DNA of 64,000 bases from an uncultured Muribaculaceae bacterium (lineage in GTDB: Bacteria > Bacteroidota > Bacteroidia > Bacteroidales > Muribaculaceae), in the NCBI GenBank assembly GCA_944320595.1, contig CALUIB010000008.1, positions 1 through 64,000 on the forward strand, written 5' to 3'. Under the pieces are notes generated by a model. The model ran no database searches. It had not been told where the DNA came from and saw only the letters and a program-made list of their open reading frames with translations. This document shows, in pieces, positions 1 to 6,815 of this stretch (within the stretch, counting starts at the first letter, position 1; the number at the start of each line of letters is the position of its first letter). Position numbers and translations under genes: made by a program.

Positions 1-96
1 ATCATAAAGTTACGAAAAATATTCCAATTAACCTACTGATTTACAACTAATTATAAATAAATTTAAACAGATTCTAACAAGCTTGCTCACGCCTTA

Positions 97-1002
97 TTAC
101 AATCCATACCGGGCTTGCAAGTTCCTTATCTCGGCCTGCATCTCGTCGCGGAGCGACTGGGGGGAGAGGACCTCCACTGCGTCGCCGCGGGAGAGGAGTT
201 CTTGCTTCAGGTCGAAGGTGGGTTTCATGCGGTACTCGAATACCGACTCCCACTCGCTCGTTTCCACTTCGCGCTGCGTGTGGTGCAGCGGCAGCGCCCT
301 TATGTATTGCCTGTGCATCCCATACACCCGCAGCCTTATAGTCTCTACCTCGCACTCGTCGCCGGCGATTATCCCGAAACTCGACGCAAAATAAGCATCG
401 GGGTCGAAACCGCGCGGATAAGTAAACTTCGTGGCAAGCGTAGTGAGGCGGTGTATGCGGTCAAGCGAAAACGTGCGCAGCGCATCGCGCTCACGGCAAT
501 ACCCGGTCACATACCACCGCTGCTTGAACACCTTTATGCAATAAGGCTGCACCGTATATACGCTCTCACTGTCGCGCCAATAGCTTTGGTGTACCAGCTC
601 CACCTCAAGGCTGTCGCGCATTGCCTCGATTATGGGCGTGAGGTATTGCCGCCCCGACGGTATCTCCTCAAACAAAATCCTGCGCTTCAAATGGTGGCTC
701 TCGTTGATGAGGTTGTTCACCGCAAACGTGTTGAGCAGCCAGTTGCGTATTCCGCCGCGCGCCATGTCGTCGGCATTCTCTATGTAGTAGTAATACCCGC
801 CGCGGCGGTTGCACTCGATGTTGATGTCAAACAGCTGCTCTATGGCCGTGCGCCAGTTGTGGAACGTGCGCAGCGGCAAGTCCTGCCCCTCGCTCAGCCG
901 CGACCGCAGCCACCGCTCGTTTATCTCCTCGAAAGTTATCTTTCCAGTACTGTAGATAGTATCCACAAGCCAAATATACCTGTCAAACAAATCCTTTGCC
1001 AT
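97..1002 (-). CDS. WYL-domain transcriptional regulator
   Basis: A 301-residue protein with the layout of WYL regulators. The N-terminal part (about 1-80) looks like a winged helix-turn-helix, including the stretch LRTFHNWRTAIEQLF. A WYL-type ligand-sensing domain follows at roughly 150-200 (IKVFKQRWYVTGYCRER, then a conserved FSLDRIHRL), and the C-terminal part resembles the WCX extension. WYL proteins bind DNA and respond to nucleic-acid or nucleotide ligands; many repress themselves and control DNA-damage, defence or metabolic genes. The promoter carries an inverted repeat (separate entry) that suggests autoregulation. The target genes cannot be read from the sequence; the next genes on the same strand form an accessory block. 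Confidence 0.88.
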   Translation of the reverse strand: MAKDLFDRYIWLVDTIYSTGKITFEEINERWLRSRLSEGQDLPLRTFHNWRTAIEQLFDINIECNRRGGYYYYIENADDMARGGIRNWLLNTFAVNNLINESHHLKRRILFEEIPSGRQYLTPIIEAMRDSLEVELVHQSYWRDSESVYTVQPYCIKVFKQRWYVTGYCRERDALRTFSLDRIHRLTTLATKFTYPRGFDPDAYFASSFGIIAGDECEVETIRLRVYGMHRQYIRALPLHHTQREVETSEWESVFEYRMKPTFDLKQELLSRGDAVEVLSPQSLRDEMQAEIRNLQARYGL

Positions 1003-1025
1003 AAGTCAAAATATTTTTATATCGG

Positions 1026-1064
1026 CAAAGTTAACAAAAACCTCTGCCAAAACATGGCAGAGGT
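1026..1064 (-). promoter_or_regulatory. WYL gene promoter with overlapping inverted repeat
   Basis: A -7 element TAACTTTG (1026-1033, minus) lies 24 bases before the WYL ATG. Just upstream is a perfect inverted repeat with 9-base arms, ACCTCTGCC at 1040-1048 and GGCAGAGGT at 1056-1064, separated by 7 bases. It covers the spacer and the position expected for the -33 box, which itself is a poor match. That is where a repressor operator would sit. Operator function is inferred. Confidence 0.5.
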
Positions 1065-1201
1065 CGCTGAAATATTCATGATGTGATTTAAACTTTTTTG
1101 TTTTAATCTAAAAAAATAATTCTATCTACACGTTGTGCTTTGACATTTTGATACAATTTTAAGGAAACTACATAAGTTTAAATCACTTCTTAATTTGTCT
1201 G

Positions 1202-2662
1202 TCAGCCGTTTATTTTCTCTATCCAATATTTTACTCTTTCAGAAACGGCACCTGCATCTGTAGATGGTACTACTTCTAAGACAACATATCCGTTTGCGTT
1301 TGTCTCTTTGTCTTGGCATCCCATCCGCTTTAATGCATTCTTCAACATTTCATTATCATCTTTTCTATTAGCGAATTGTATTAGGACATTTCCACTGTTT
1401 CCGTCTTCAATAATATCCATATAAAGAGTTCTTTCTCCGTCTGAATATAGTTGGCAAGCCAACATATCCCAATACCAGATAAAGATGTCCCAATTCTCAT
1501 AAGAACCTACACCGTTTTTCCAAGTCGTAGTACGATGATGGCGTGTTATTATATCTTTCAATTGCTCAACATTGTTTATAATATATTGTTGCAATTCATT
1601 ATCTGACTTAAATGTTTCTACGAATTTCCCTCCAACTATATTGCAGTAAGGTTCTGCCAAGTATTGCCACCAGTGACCATAATTTCTACGCCCCCCTTTT
1701 TCCCATTTTAATGGCTTTGAGAAATCAGAATCTACAGCATAAGTAGCGTTGATGCAATAGTGCCCTTGCCAAAATTCCACTTTGATAACTCCGGGATTCC
1801 CATTCGTATTCGTCATTATGAATCCGTCATATTGGTCGGACATTCCTTCAACGTGCCAACTTTCCTTTTCCCATTCCGACAGTGCTTTATCCCATATACT
1901 TGTATCTTCTATTATACAGCCCGCTTCAACTTGTTGCTTAGAATTTTGTTCATCTGATTTCTTTTCGGAAACAGCACCAATGCCTGCTGCGTTGGCAAGT
2001 GAATTGGAAAGCACATTCAAATCAACGGTTATGCGTTGTTGCTGTTCTTGTTCTACATTATAATCGGAGCTTTTAGCATTGCGATAGGCATTAGAGAAAT
2101 TTTCGAGCGTGTCTTGCTTGTGCTTATCATCAAATTTAAAATCATCACCATACAAATCCTTACGAAAGGCTTCCACTATGTAGAAAAGATTGTCCAATAA
2201 AGGGTCTGGCGAACCACTCTTATTTTTACGGTTTAAGTTTTCTCCATCTTCATCAGGGCAGCAATATTCAATAAGCTCTTTGACCGCATTACTGACTGTC
2301 GCTATGTATTTCGAATCACAATGCATTGCCACATAGGATGTCTGAAATTCGAGACGGATTTTTTCTCCATCCGAAAGGCTATGGTCTTTGATTACATCAC
2401 ATAAAGTATGGAGGTAGTCTTGATAAATCCGAAGTTTCTCTTCAAAGATTTTAGCGGCTCTTTCACGTTCCACGTCATCATCGCTCTGACCTTTTAGAAG
2501 TATCATTGTTATAACTGCAGTAATGATAACTCCCAAGACTGCTGCGAACATTTCATACCAAAGTTCTTTCCCGGTAAACAGTCTTAGGTAAACGGCAAAG
2601 AAACATGCAATGACTATCAATATAGCCACAACCAAAATGGCTTTTCTCTGTGTTAGTTTCAT
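1202..2662 (-). CDS. Membrane-anchored protein of unknown function
   Basis: I do not recognise the family. From the chosen start (MKLTQRK) it is 486 residues: two predicted membrane helices at about 8-28 and 36-55, a charged helical stretch at about 60-95, a low-complexity linker rich in N, S and Q near 200-250, and a C-terminal globular half rich in W, Y and D (for example YGHWWQYL and WDIFIWYWDML). The frame is open upstream to 2731, but that extension runs through an 11-bp hairpin and begins in non-conserved sequence, so 2662 is preferred. The gene is clearly more AT-rich than the housekeeping genes around it, which suggests transfer. It follows a UDG-like gene on the same strand. No catalytic motif is evident. 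Confidence 0.6.
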   Translation of the reverse strand: MKLTQRKAILVVAILIVIACFFAVYLRLFTGKELWYEMFAAVLGVIITAVITMILLKGQSDDDVERERAAKIFEEKLRIYQDYLHTLCDVIKDHSLSDGEKIRLEFQTSYVAMHCDSKYIATVSNAVKELIEYCCPDEDGENLNRKNKSGSPDPLLDNLFYIVEAFRKDLYGDDFKFDDKHKQDTLENFSNAYRNAKSSDYNVEQEQQQRITVDLNVLSNSLANAAGIGAVSEKKSDEQNSKQQVEAGCIIEDTSIWDKALSEWEKESWHVEGMSDQYDGFIMTNTNGNPGVIKVEFWQGHYCINATYAVDSDFSKPLKWEKGGRRNYGHWWQYLAEPYCNIVGGKFVETFKSDNELQQYIINNVEQLKDIITRHHRTTTWKNGVGSYENWDIFIWYWDMLACQLYSDGERTLYMDIIEDGNSGNVLIQFANRKDDNEMLKNALKRMGCQDKETNANGYVVLEVVPSTDAGAVSERVKYWIEKING

Positions 2663-2707
2663 GAGGAATATTTTATTCGTAAACACATATATCTTGATTA
2701 TATTTAG

Positions 2708-2748
2708 AGCCATGTCGGAGGAATTTTTCATCGCATACCGACATGGCT
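2708..2748. repeat. Hairpin upstream of the membrane-protein gene
   Basis: Perfect 11-bp inverted repeat AGCCATGTCGG / CCGACATGGCT with a 19-base loop, between the stop of the UDG-like gene and the start of the membrane-protein gene. The flank is AT-rich but not a clean T-tract, so it may be a weak terminator, an mRNA-stabilising stem, or a regulator of the downstream gene. Confidence 0.5.
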
Positions 2749-2815
2749 TATTTCTTACGTACCGAACGCGTACTTATTTTCTTTCAAAAACGCCAATTCA
2801 TTGTACAATTGGTAA

Positions 2816-3505
2816 TTATATCCAGTTTGCCCGTAGCAAATCTTCAAACTTTTGCTTGCCGCGGCTGCCGCCTTCACGGTTCCACCACTGGCTGGCCGGG
2901 TGCGAGACATACGCAATGGCAATACCTGCATACTCCCCACCTTTGCTTTGGCAAAAAGCATTGAATTTGTCGTATGCAAGTCTGCTTAGGAACACTATCA
3001 CATCGGGCTGTAACCTGTCGATTATGCCGGCCAATGCCGTTCCTGCAACTTCGCAATCGATGCTTTGCGGCACAAATCCCTTGTTCTCGCCATCATTGAG
3101 TGCGGGGCGCAAGAAATAGTTGTAGAAAGCGGCCTCGAAAAGCCCTTTCCCGTGTTGTTCTATCCCGGCATCGTCCAATACACGGTCCATGATATTAAAC
3201 ACTTTGTTGAAGGTGGTGTAATCAATCCAATTGCTTACCGCATCCTTCATTTCCGTCGGGATAAGCTTGTCGGTATCGGCTGTGTACCACTTATCGGCAT
3301 CTTTGAACACGCTCACAGTTTCGGGATAATCATCGAAGTAATTGCTTTCGCCCACAAGCAACAACTTCTTGTGCTTGCCGTCCTCACGCCAATAATTGTC
3401 GCCGACAGCCGGTATCAGCTCCGGGAAACGCTCGAAAATTCCTTCCTTTACGAGTTCTTTGCCCATTCCATAGTAAAATTCGGGTTGGTTAGAATTGTAT
3501 TCCAT
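2816..3505 (-). CDS. Uracil-DNA-glycosylase-superfamily-like protein
   Basis: 229 residues. Three spaced elements fit the UDG-like fold: KLLLVGESNYF near residues 47-57 (cf. the GExP-type loop), a central DVIVFLSRLAYDKF strand-helix (cf. the usual 'iv.lG..A...'), and a late VSHPASQWWNR segment (cf. the HPS/HPSP motif). Several UDG-like families have no glycosylase activity, and the motif match here is loose, so fold assignment is moderate and activity is not claimed. The gene sits in an AT-rich accessory block, about 150 bases upstream of the membrane-protein gene on the same strand. Confidence 0.5.
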   Translation of the reverse strand: MEYNSNQPEFYYGMGKELVKEGIFERFPELIPAVGDNYWREDGKHKKLLLVGESNYFDDYPETVSVFKDADKWYTADTDKLIPTEMKDAVSNWIDYTTFNKVFNIMDRVLDDAGIEQHGKGLFEAAFYNYFLRPALNDGENKGFVPQSIDCEVAGTALAGIIDRLQPDVIVFLSRLAYDKFNAFCQSKGGEYAGIAIAYVSHPASQWWNREGGSRGKQKFEDLLRANWI

Positions 3506-3552
3506 GATTTTTTATCATTATTTGGTTTATTATCAATTCAAAAGTGCGCCAA

Positions 3553-3610
3553 AATGGGAATACACACGAAACGAACTACTTCCTTACTGCACATACGGTA
3601 TATTCCCATT
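3553..3610 (-). terminator. Possible terminator after the small ORF / RNA unit
   Basis: 10-bp perfect inverted repeat AATGGGAATA / TATTCCCATT with a 38-base loop, followed on the minus strand by TTTT. It lies downstream of the 47-residue ORF and upstream of the UDG-like gene. The long loop makes it a weak candidate. Confidence 0.3.
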
Positions 3611-3632
3611 ACGGCACAACATCAATGGTCAC

Positions 3633-3776
3633 TTACTTCTTAGGAACGAAAGCATACGTTTTGTTACTATGGCTAATCACCTTTGCTTCTCCCCCAAGGA
3701 GTCTAGCTGCTTGTTCCATTTCAGACAAACTCGAATACGTCTGAACATTGCCGTTCGGAAAATTTAATGTGTACAT
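3633..3776 (-). CDS. Small hypothetical protein (47 aa)
   Basis: ATG at 3774-3776 and TAA at 3633-3635 give 47 residues beginning MYTLNFPNGNVQTYSS and ending KTYAFVPKK. The composition is protein-like (regular hydrophobic spacing, amphipathic stretch EMEQAARLL, lysine tail) and the frame has no rare-codon cluster. No family is recognised. It lies downstream of a good promoter and a structured region, so it may share that transcript. A coding role is plausible but unproven. Confidence 0.4.
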   Translation of the reverse strand: MYTLNFPNGNVQTYSSLSEMEQAARLLGGEAKVISHSNKTYAFVPKK

Positions 3777-3819
3777 GATTTTAAGTTTTGCCCATGCCTG
3801 CGGGGCGGGCCTTCCGGCT

Positions 3820-3990
3820 GTGAGTTATTCATTGGTAACAGACTACGAGAAAAGGACACAGCACACGCTTTTCTCTCATCTGCTTGGTTGGGCACCGGAA
3901 ATCGCCCTTGGAGTTCAAATAAGGGAAAGCAGCCCGTGTCCTCGTTGGGAGGATACAGAACACGCTTTGCCTCAATTATTGCGAACTCCT
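3820..3990 (-). ncRNA. Candidate structured RNA, rod-like (6S-type architecture possible)
   Basis: In the gap 3777-4262 the minus strand can fold into nested coaxial helices: 3984-3988 with 3822-3826, 3936-3943 with 3852-3859 (GAGGACAC with GTGTCCTT), and 3927-3932 with 3880-3885 (CTGCTT with AAGCAG). A large asymmetric unpaired region separates the outer and middle helices. A closing stem, open bubble and long terminal stem is the 6S RNA plan, and Bacteroidales do encode 6S-like RNAs. A Bacteroidota-type promoter lies upstream (4124-4153). No diagnostic sequence motif was recognised, and a reading frame without stops also crosses part of this stretch, so coding cannot be ruled out. Confidence 0.35.
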
Positions 3991-4123
3991 TAGTTGAATT
4001 TTCCGGATTTAACCAAGTCTCAATAATTCGGCTTGCAAGTCATGCAATATATGTCTTTCGCGCCTGCCGGCTCCTGTACATTCCAAAGCATCGGCTATTT
4101 TTTATGCGCAATTTTGTCTTTTG

Positions 4124-4153
4124 CAAATATACCAAATGTTATCGGAAATGCAA
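4124..4153 (-). promoter_or_regulatory. Bacteroidota-type promoter for the small RNA/ORF unit
   Basis: Minus strand: a -33-like CTTG, 19 bases, then TATATTTG (4124-4131). This matches the TTTG-N19/20-TAnnTTTG consensus apart from one base of the -33 box. Transcription would start near 4117 and run into the 3.6-4.1 kb gap, where no long gene exists. Confidence 0.6.
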
Positions 4154-4262
4154 GTGCCCGGCCGGCAAAAAACACACACGAGCCGCTGCCCTTTCACACA
4201 TACATACTCTCAAGTCTTGCCACAAAATTACCTCCGGCTTGTGCCAAATCGCCGCACACACG

Positions 4263-4787
4263 TCAGAAAAAAACATTCGCTACGACATAATTTGCAGCTT
4301 CACGGTCGATTTGCAAGAACGCATCACAAATATTGCAATCGGCATAATTATCAATCAAGCTGTCATTATGCAACACGACCACCTCGCCGACGCAGCCACG
4401 AATCTCCGACAATGCCGCCTCGGCCCGTGCCTTGCGGCTTTCGCCCTCGAATGCGAAAGGCATCACTGTCACACACTTCACGCAGGTCGCAGTCTCGCTC
4501 GCTTTGCGGACTACAAGTGGTGCCAACCTCGAACCCGCCTTGCCGCCGAGGCACACGACCACCGCCACCTCGCCTACATCGCCGCCAGCAAGCAACCGGT
4601 CTATTGCCGCCTCGCAGTCGGCATGAACGCCTGCCATTACAACCTTTTCGCATTCGGCCTTGTGTTTTCCCAATTGTTCACTGTCGGTATCAAGCATCAC
4701 AAGGCGGTATCTGCCATTGGACGGAAAAATTCTGCATAACGAGTCGGCCACGTTGCAGCCGCCATTCCCTATTGCGATAACAACCAT
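4263..4787 (-). CDS. Miniature FtsZ-like protein (N-terminal GTPase subdomain only)
   Basis: 174 residues that follow the FtsZ N-terminal domain in order: IAIGNGGCNVADSL for the first nucleotide loop, VMLDTDSEQL for the AxNTDxQaL element, CLGGKAGSRLAP where FtsZ has GMGGGTGTGAAP, VTVMPFAFEGESR for the TKPFxFEG strand, VVVLHNDSLI for IPNDkLL, and ICDAFLQIDREAANYVV at the start of the core helix. The protein stops there, so the T7 loop and the C-terminal activation domain are absent. The GGGTGTG tubulin signature is degenerate, so GTP binding may be altered and FtsZ-like GTP hydrolysis between subunits is not expected. It starts 7 bases after a beta-helix gene, so the two are probably co-transcribed. 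It is not the division FtsZ. Its role is unknown. Confidence 0.75.
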   Translation of the reverse strand: MVVIAIGNGGCNVADSLCRIFPSNGRYRLVMLDTDSEQLGKHKAECEKVVMAGVHADCEAAIDRLLAGGDVGEVAVVVCLGGKAGSRLAPLVVRKASETATCVKCVTVMPFAFEGESRKARAEAALSEIRGCVGEVVVLHNDSLIDNYADCNICDAFLQIDREAANYVVANVFF

Positions 4788-4794
4788 GGCAATT

Positions 4795-5631
4795 TCATTT
4801 ACGGTTAATTTTACTCCAAATCTTGATAAGGCTTATAACCGTCTGGTACTGCATCATGTACTCGGTTCCCCGATACGTTTTTTCGACTTCAGCCTCAAAT
4901 TCTTCGACTGTCATCGGCGAGAAAGGCAACGAACGTAGCGAAAGCGTATGCATCACCTTGATAGTTTTATTTACTGTGACAAATGCCGTCACTGAATAAT
5001 ATTCGTTATTCTTGCCAAATCGGGGATAAAGGTTGTCGATATGCAAATAATCATTGCTGTGCGACACAAGGGCATCGCCGCCAATATGTGCATTGCCTCC
5101 GACACGGGCTTCACCGTTTATACAAGCCGTGCCATATATGAAAGCATCGCCATGCAATTGCGCATTTCCCGAAATTATAGCATTCCCCGACACTTGAGCA
5201 AAGTCCTCTACCCACGCATCGCCTTCCACTCGTGCGTCACCCGAAATACACGCCCTCCCATACACATGGGCAGCGCCCGATACCTGGGCGCGATCTTTCA
5301 CTTCGGCATCGTCTCTTACTAACGCACTATCGCTCACGACGGCATTGTCACAAACCATCGCATTCCCCGAAATGCGAGCTGCGTCACGCACACAGGCATT
5401 ATCGCACACCAACGCGTCTCCTTCCACCCCTGCATCACCCATTACCATGGCATCACCTGCCACCCACGCCTTTCCGACGTGACTTAAATTGCCTTCATTC
5501 TCTACGTATCCGCCAAGCTCATCTTGCATATCCACTAAGCCGAGAATAAAAGGTCTTACGCATTTTATCCTGTACAATCGTCTCCCATCTACCGTGATGC
5601 TGTCATCGGTCAAAACATATTTCCTACTCAT
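4795..5631 (-). CDS. Left-handed beta-helix repeat protein, copy 1 (YdcK-like)
   Basis: 278 residues from MSRKYVL, the start shared with the paralogues (an ATG two codons earlier is possible). A conserved head (KYVLTDDSITVDGRRLYRI, then a GGYVENEGNLS segment) is followed by about 22 hexads of the form [GD]-x-A-x-[VI]-x, diagnostic of a left-handed parallel beta-helix, then a conserved tail (DYLHIDNLYPRF to IKIWSKINRK). The head and GNLS-x-W start of the helix resemble E. coli YdcK. No acyltransferase active site is evident, so a structural or binding role is as likely as catalysis. It is the copy directly upstream of the FtsZ-like gene. Confidence 0.75.
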   Translation of the reverse strand: MSRKYVLTDDSITVDGRRLYRIKCVRPFILGLVDMQDELGGYVENEGNLSHVGKAWVAGDAMVMGDAGVEGDALVCDNACVRDAARISGNAMVCDNAVVSDSALVRDDAEVKDRAQVSGAAHVYGRACISGDARVEGDAWVEDFAQVSGNAIISGNAQLHGDAFIYGTACINGEARVGGNAHIGGDALVSHSNDYLHIDNLYPRFGKNNEYYSVTAFVTVNKTIKVMHTLSLRSLPFSPMTVEEFEAEVEKTYRGTEYMMQYQTVISLIKIWSKINRK

Positions 5632-5685
5632 AATCATATAATTTAATTAGCGGCCTGTCCCGGGAATATCCCCAAAAGCCGCAAG

Positions 5686-5721
5686 CAAAATTAACGCCAT
5701 CCTGTGCCAATCCATGGCACA
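5686..5721 (-). promoter_or_regulatory. Conserved promoter/operator ahead of beta-helix copy 1
   Basis: TAATTTTG (5686-5693, minus) lies about 55 bases upstream of the ATG. A 19-base inverted repeat, TGTGCCA-N5-TGGCACA (5703-5721), overlaps the -33 position. Between the -7 box and the gene the leader can form a GCGGC...GCCGC stem enclosing GGGGATATTCCC. The same arrangement precedes all three copies. Confidence 0.55.
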
Positions 5722-5726
5722 TATCA

Positions 5727-5790
5727 TCATAAAAAACATTTTGCTATGGCATAATTTGCAGCAGCCATTCCCCCTATTTAATAAACATCG
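5727..5790 (-). pseudogene. Deletion scar of an FtsZ-like gene (between copies 2 and 1)
   Basis: The gap after beta-helix copy 2 begins like the start of the FtsZ-like gene (ATG...AATAGGGAATGGC-like) and then jumps to the sequence of its end. The 42-base frame 5727-5768 reads MAAANYAIAKCFL, matching EAANYVVANVFF at the FtsZ-like C-terminus. The join falls at GCTGCAA, which occurs near both ends of the intact gene (4292-4298 and 4753-4759). Losing the 461 bases between these repeats would give this structure. Confidence 0.75.
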
Positions 5791-5795
5791 CAATT

Positions 5796-6656
5796 TCATT
5801 TACGGTTAATTTCACTCCAAATCTTGATAAGGCTTATAACCGCCTGGTACTGCATCATGTAATCGGTTCCCCGATACATTTTTTCGACTTCTGCCTCAAA
5901 TTCTTCAACCGTAACCGGCATTAACAAAGTATGCACCACCTCGATGGTTTTATTCCTTGTGACAAATGCCGTCACCGAACAGTATTCGTTATACTTGTCA
6001 AATCGGGGATAAAGGTTGTCGATATGCAAATAATCATCGCCCTGCGACACAAGGGCATCGCCGCCAATATGTGCATTGCCTCCGACACGGGCTTCACCGT
6101 TTATACGAGCCGTGCCATATATGCAAGCATCGCCTAACACTTCGGCCGAACCCGAAACCCAGGCGTCGCCCGTAACCACTGCCGAACCATGCACCTGCGC
6201 ATCACCATCCACTTGTGCGTCACACCAAATATGAGCTCCTTCATATACAGTGGCATCACCCGATATTCGGACGCGACCCGAAATATCCACATTTCCACGT
6301 ACAATGGCATTACCTGATATTTCGTCACATTCCCAAATCCAGACATTGTCACTTATACACGCACTACCACTCACATTGCCAATGACAACCTTCGCTTTGC
6401 CCGAAATGCGAGCCGCACCACGCACACGAGCCAAAAAGCACACATACGCATCTTCTTCCACCACAGCATCGTCCATAACCATGGCCCCGTCTTCTACCCA
6501 CGCTTTGCCATAGTGGCTTAAATTGCCTTCATGCTCTATGTACCCGCCCCGTTCACCACGTTTCACGCGGCCAAAAGGTCTTACACATTCTATACTGTAC
6601 AATCGTCTCCCATCTACCGTGATGCTGTCATCGGTCAAAACATATTTCCAACTCAT
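5796..6656 (-). CDS. Left-handed beta-helix repeat protein, copy 2 (YdcK-like)
   Basis: 286 residues from MSWKYVL. Head and tail are almost identical to copy 1, while the roughly 24 central hexads differ, including a small irregularity near IGNVSGSACIS and the cysteine-bearing ECDEIS. Constant ends with a variable repeat core suggest recombination or drift within the helix. It lies between two FtsZ-like scars, on the same strand as its paralogues, and has its own leader. Function unknown; a beta-helix of this size would form a rod several nanometres long. Confidence 0.75.
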   Translation of the reverse strand: MSWKYVLTDDSITVDGRRLYSIECVRPFGRVKRGERGGYIEHEGNLSHYGKAWVEDGAMVMDDAVVEEDAYVCFLARVRGAARISGKAKVVIGNVSGSACISDNVWIWECDEISGNAIVRGNVDISGRVRISGDATVYEGAHIWCDAQVDGDAQVHGSAVVTGDAWVSGSAEVLGDACIYGTARINGEARVGGNAHIGGDALVSQGDDYLHIDNLYPRFDKYNEYCSVTAFVTRNKTIEVVHTLLMPVTVEEFEAEVEKMYRGTDYMMQYQAVISLIKIWSEINRK

Positions 6657-6710
6657 AAGCGTATAATTTAATTAGCGGCCTGCACCGGGAATATCCCCAA
6701 AAGCCACAAG

Positions 6711-6746
6711 CAAAATTACCGCCGCCCTGTGCCAATCCATGGCACA
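6711..6746 (-). promoter_or_regulatory. Conserved promoter/operator ahead of beta-helix copy 2
   Basis: TAATTTTG at 6711-6718 (minus) and the identical 19-base inverted repeat TGTGCCA-N5-TGGCACA at 6728-6746. The leader stem is kept although one arm changes GCGGC to GTGGC, which still pairs through a G-T wobble. Confidence 0.55.
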
Positions 6747-6751
6747 TATCA

Positions 6752-6815
6752 TCATAAAAAACATTTTGTTATGGCATAATTTGCAGCAGCCATTCCCCCT
6801 ATTTAATAAACATCG
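6752..6815 (-). pseudogene. Deletion scar of an FtsZ-like gene (between copies 3 and 2)
   Basis: Nearly identical to the scar at 5727-5790, with the same 13-codon remnant (6752-6793) and the same junction at GCTGCAA. The shared junction implies that one deletion was copied by duplication rather than occurring twice. The end of beta-helix copy 3 now reads into this scar. Confidence 0.72.

Noticed and set aside
1-96. Gene end or RNA at the left edge
   Set aside because: AT-rich, no frame or structure that can be supported.
3777-4120. Protein-coding gene in the structured gap
   Set aside because: A stop-free stretch exists, but it has no in-frame ATG at its beginning and no recognisable motif, and the helices and promoter favour an RNA. 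Kept only as an alternative.
4263-4787. Division protein FtsZ
   Set aside because: Only the first subdomain is present, the tubulin signature is degenerate and there is no C-terminal tail; the true ftsZ must lie elsewhere.
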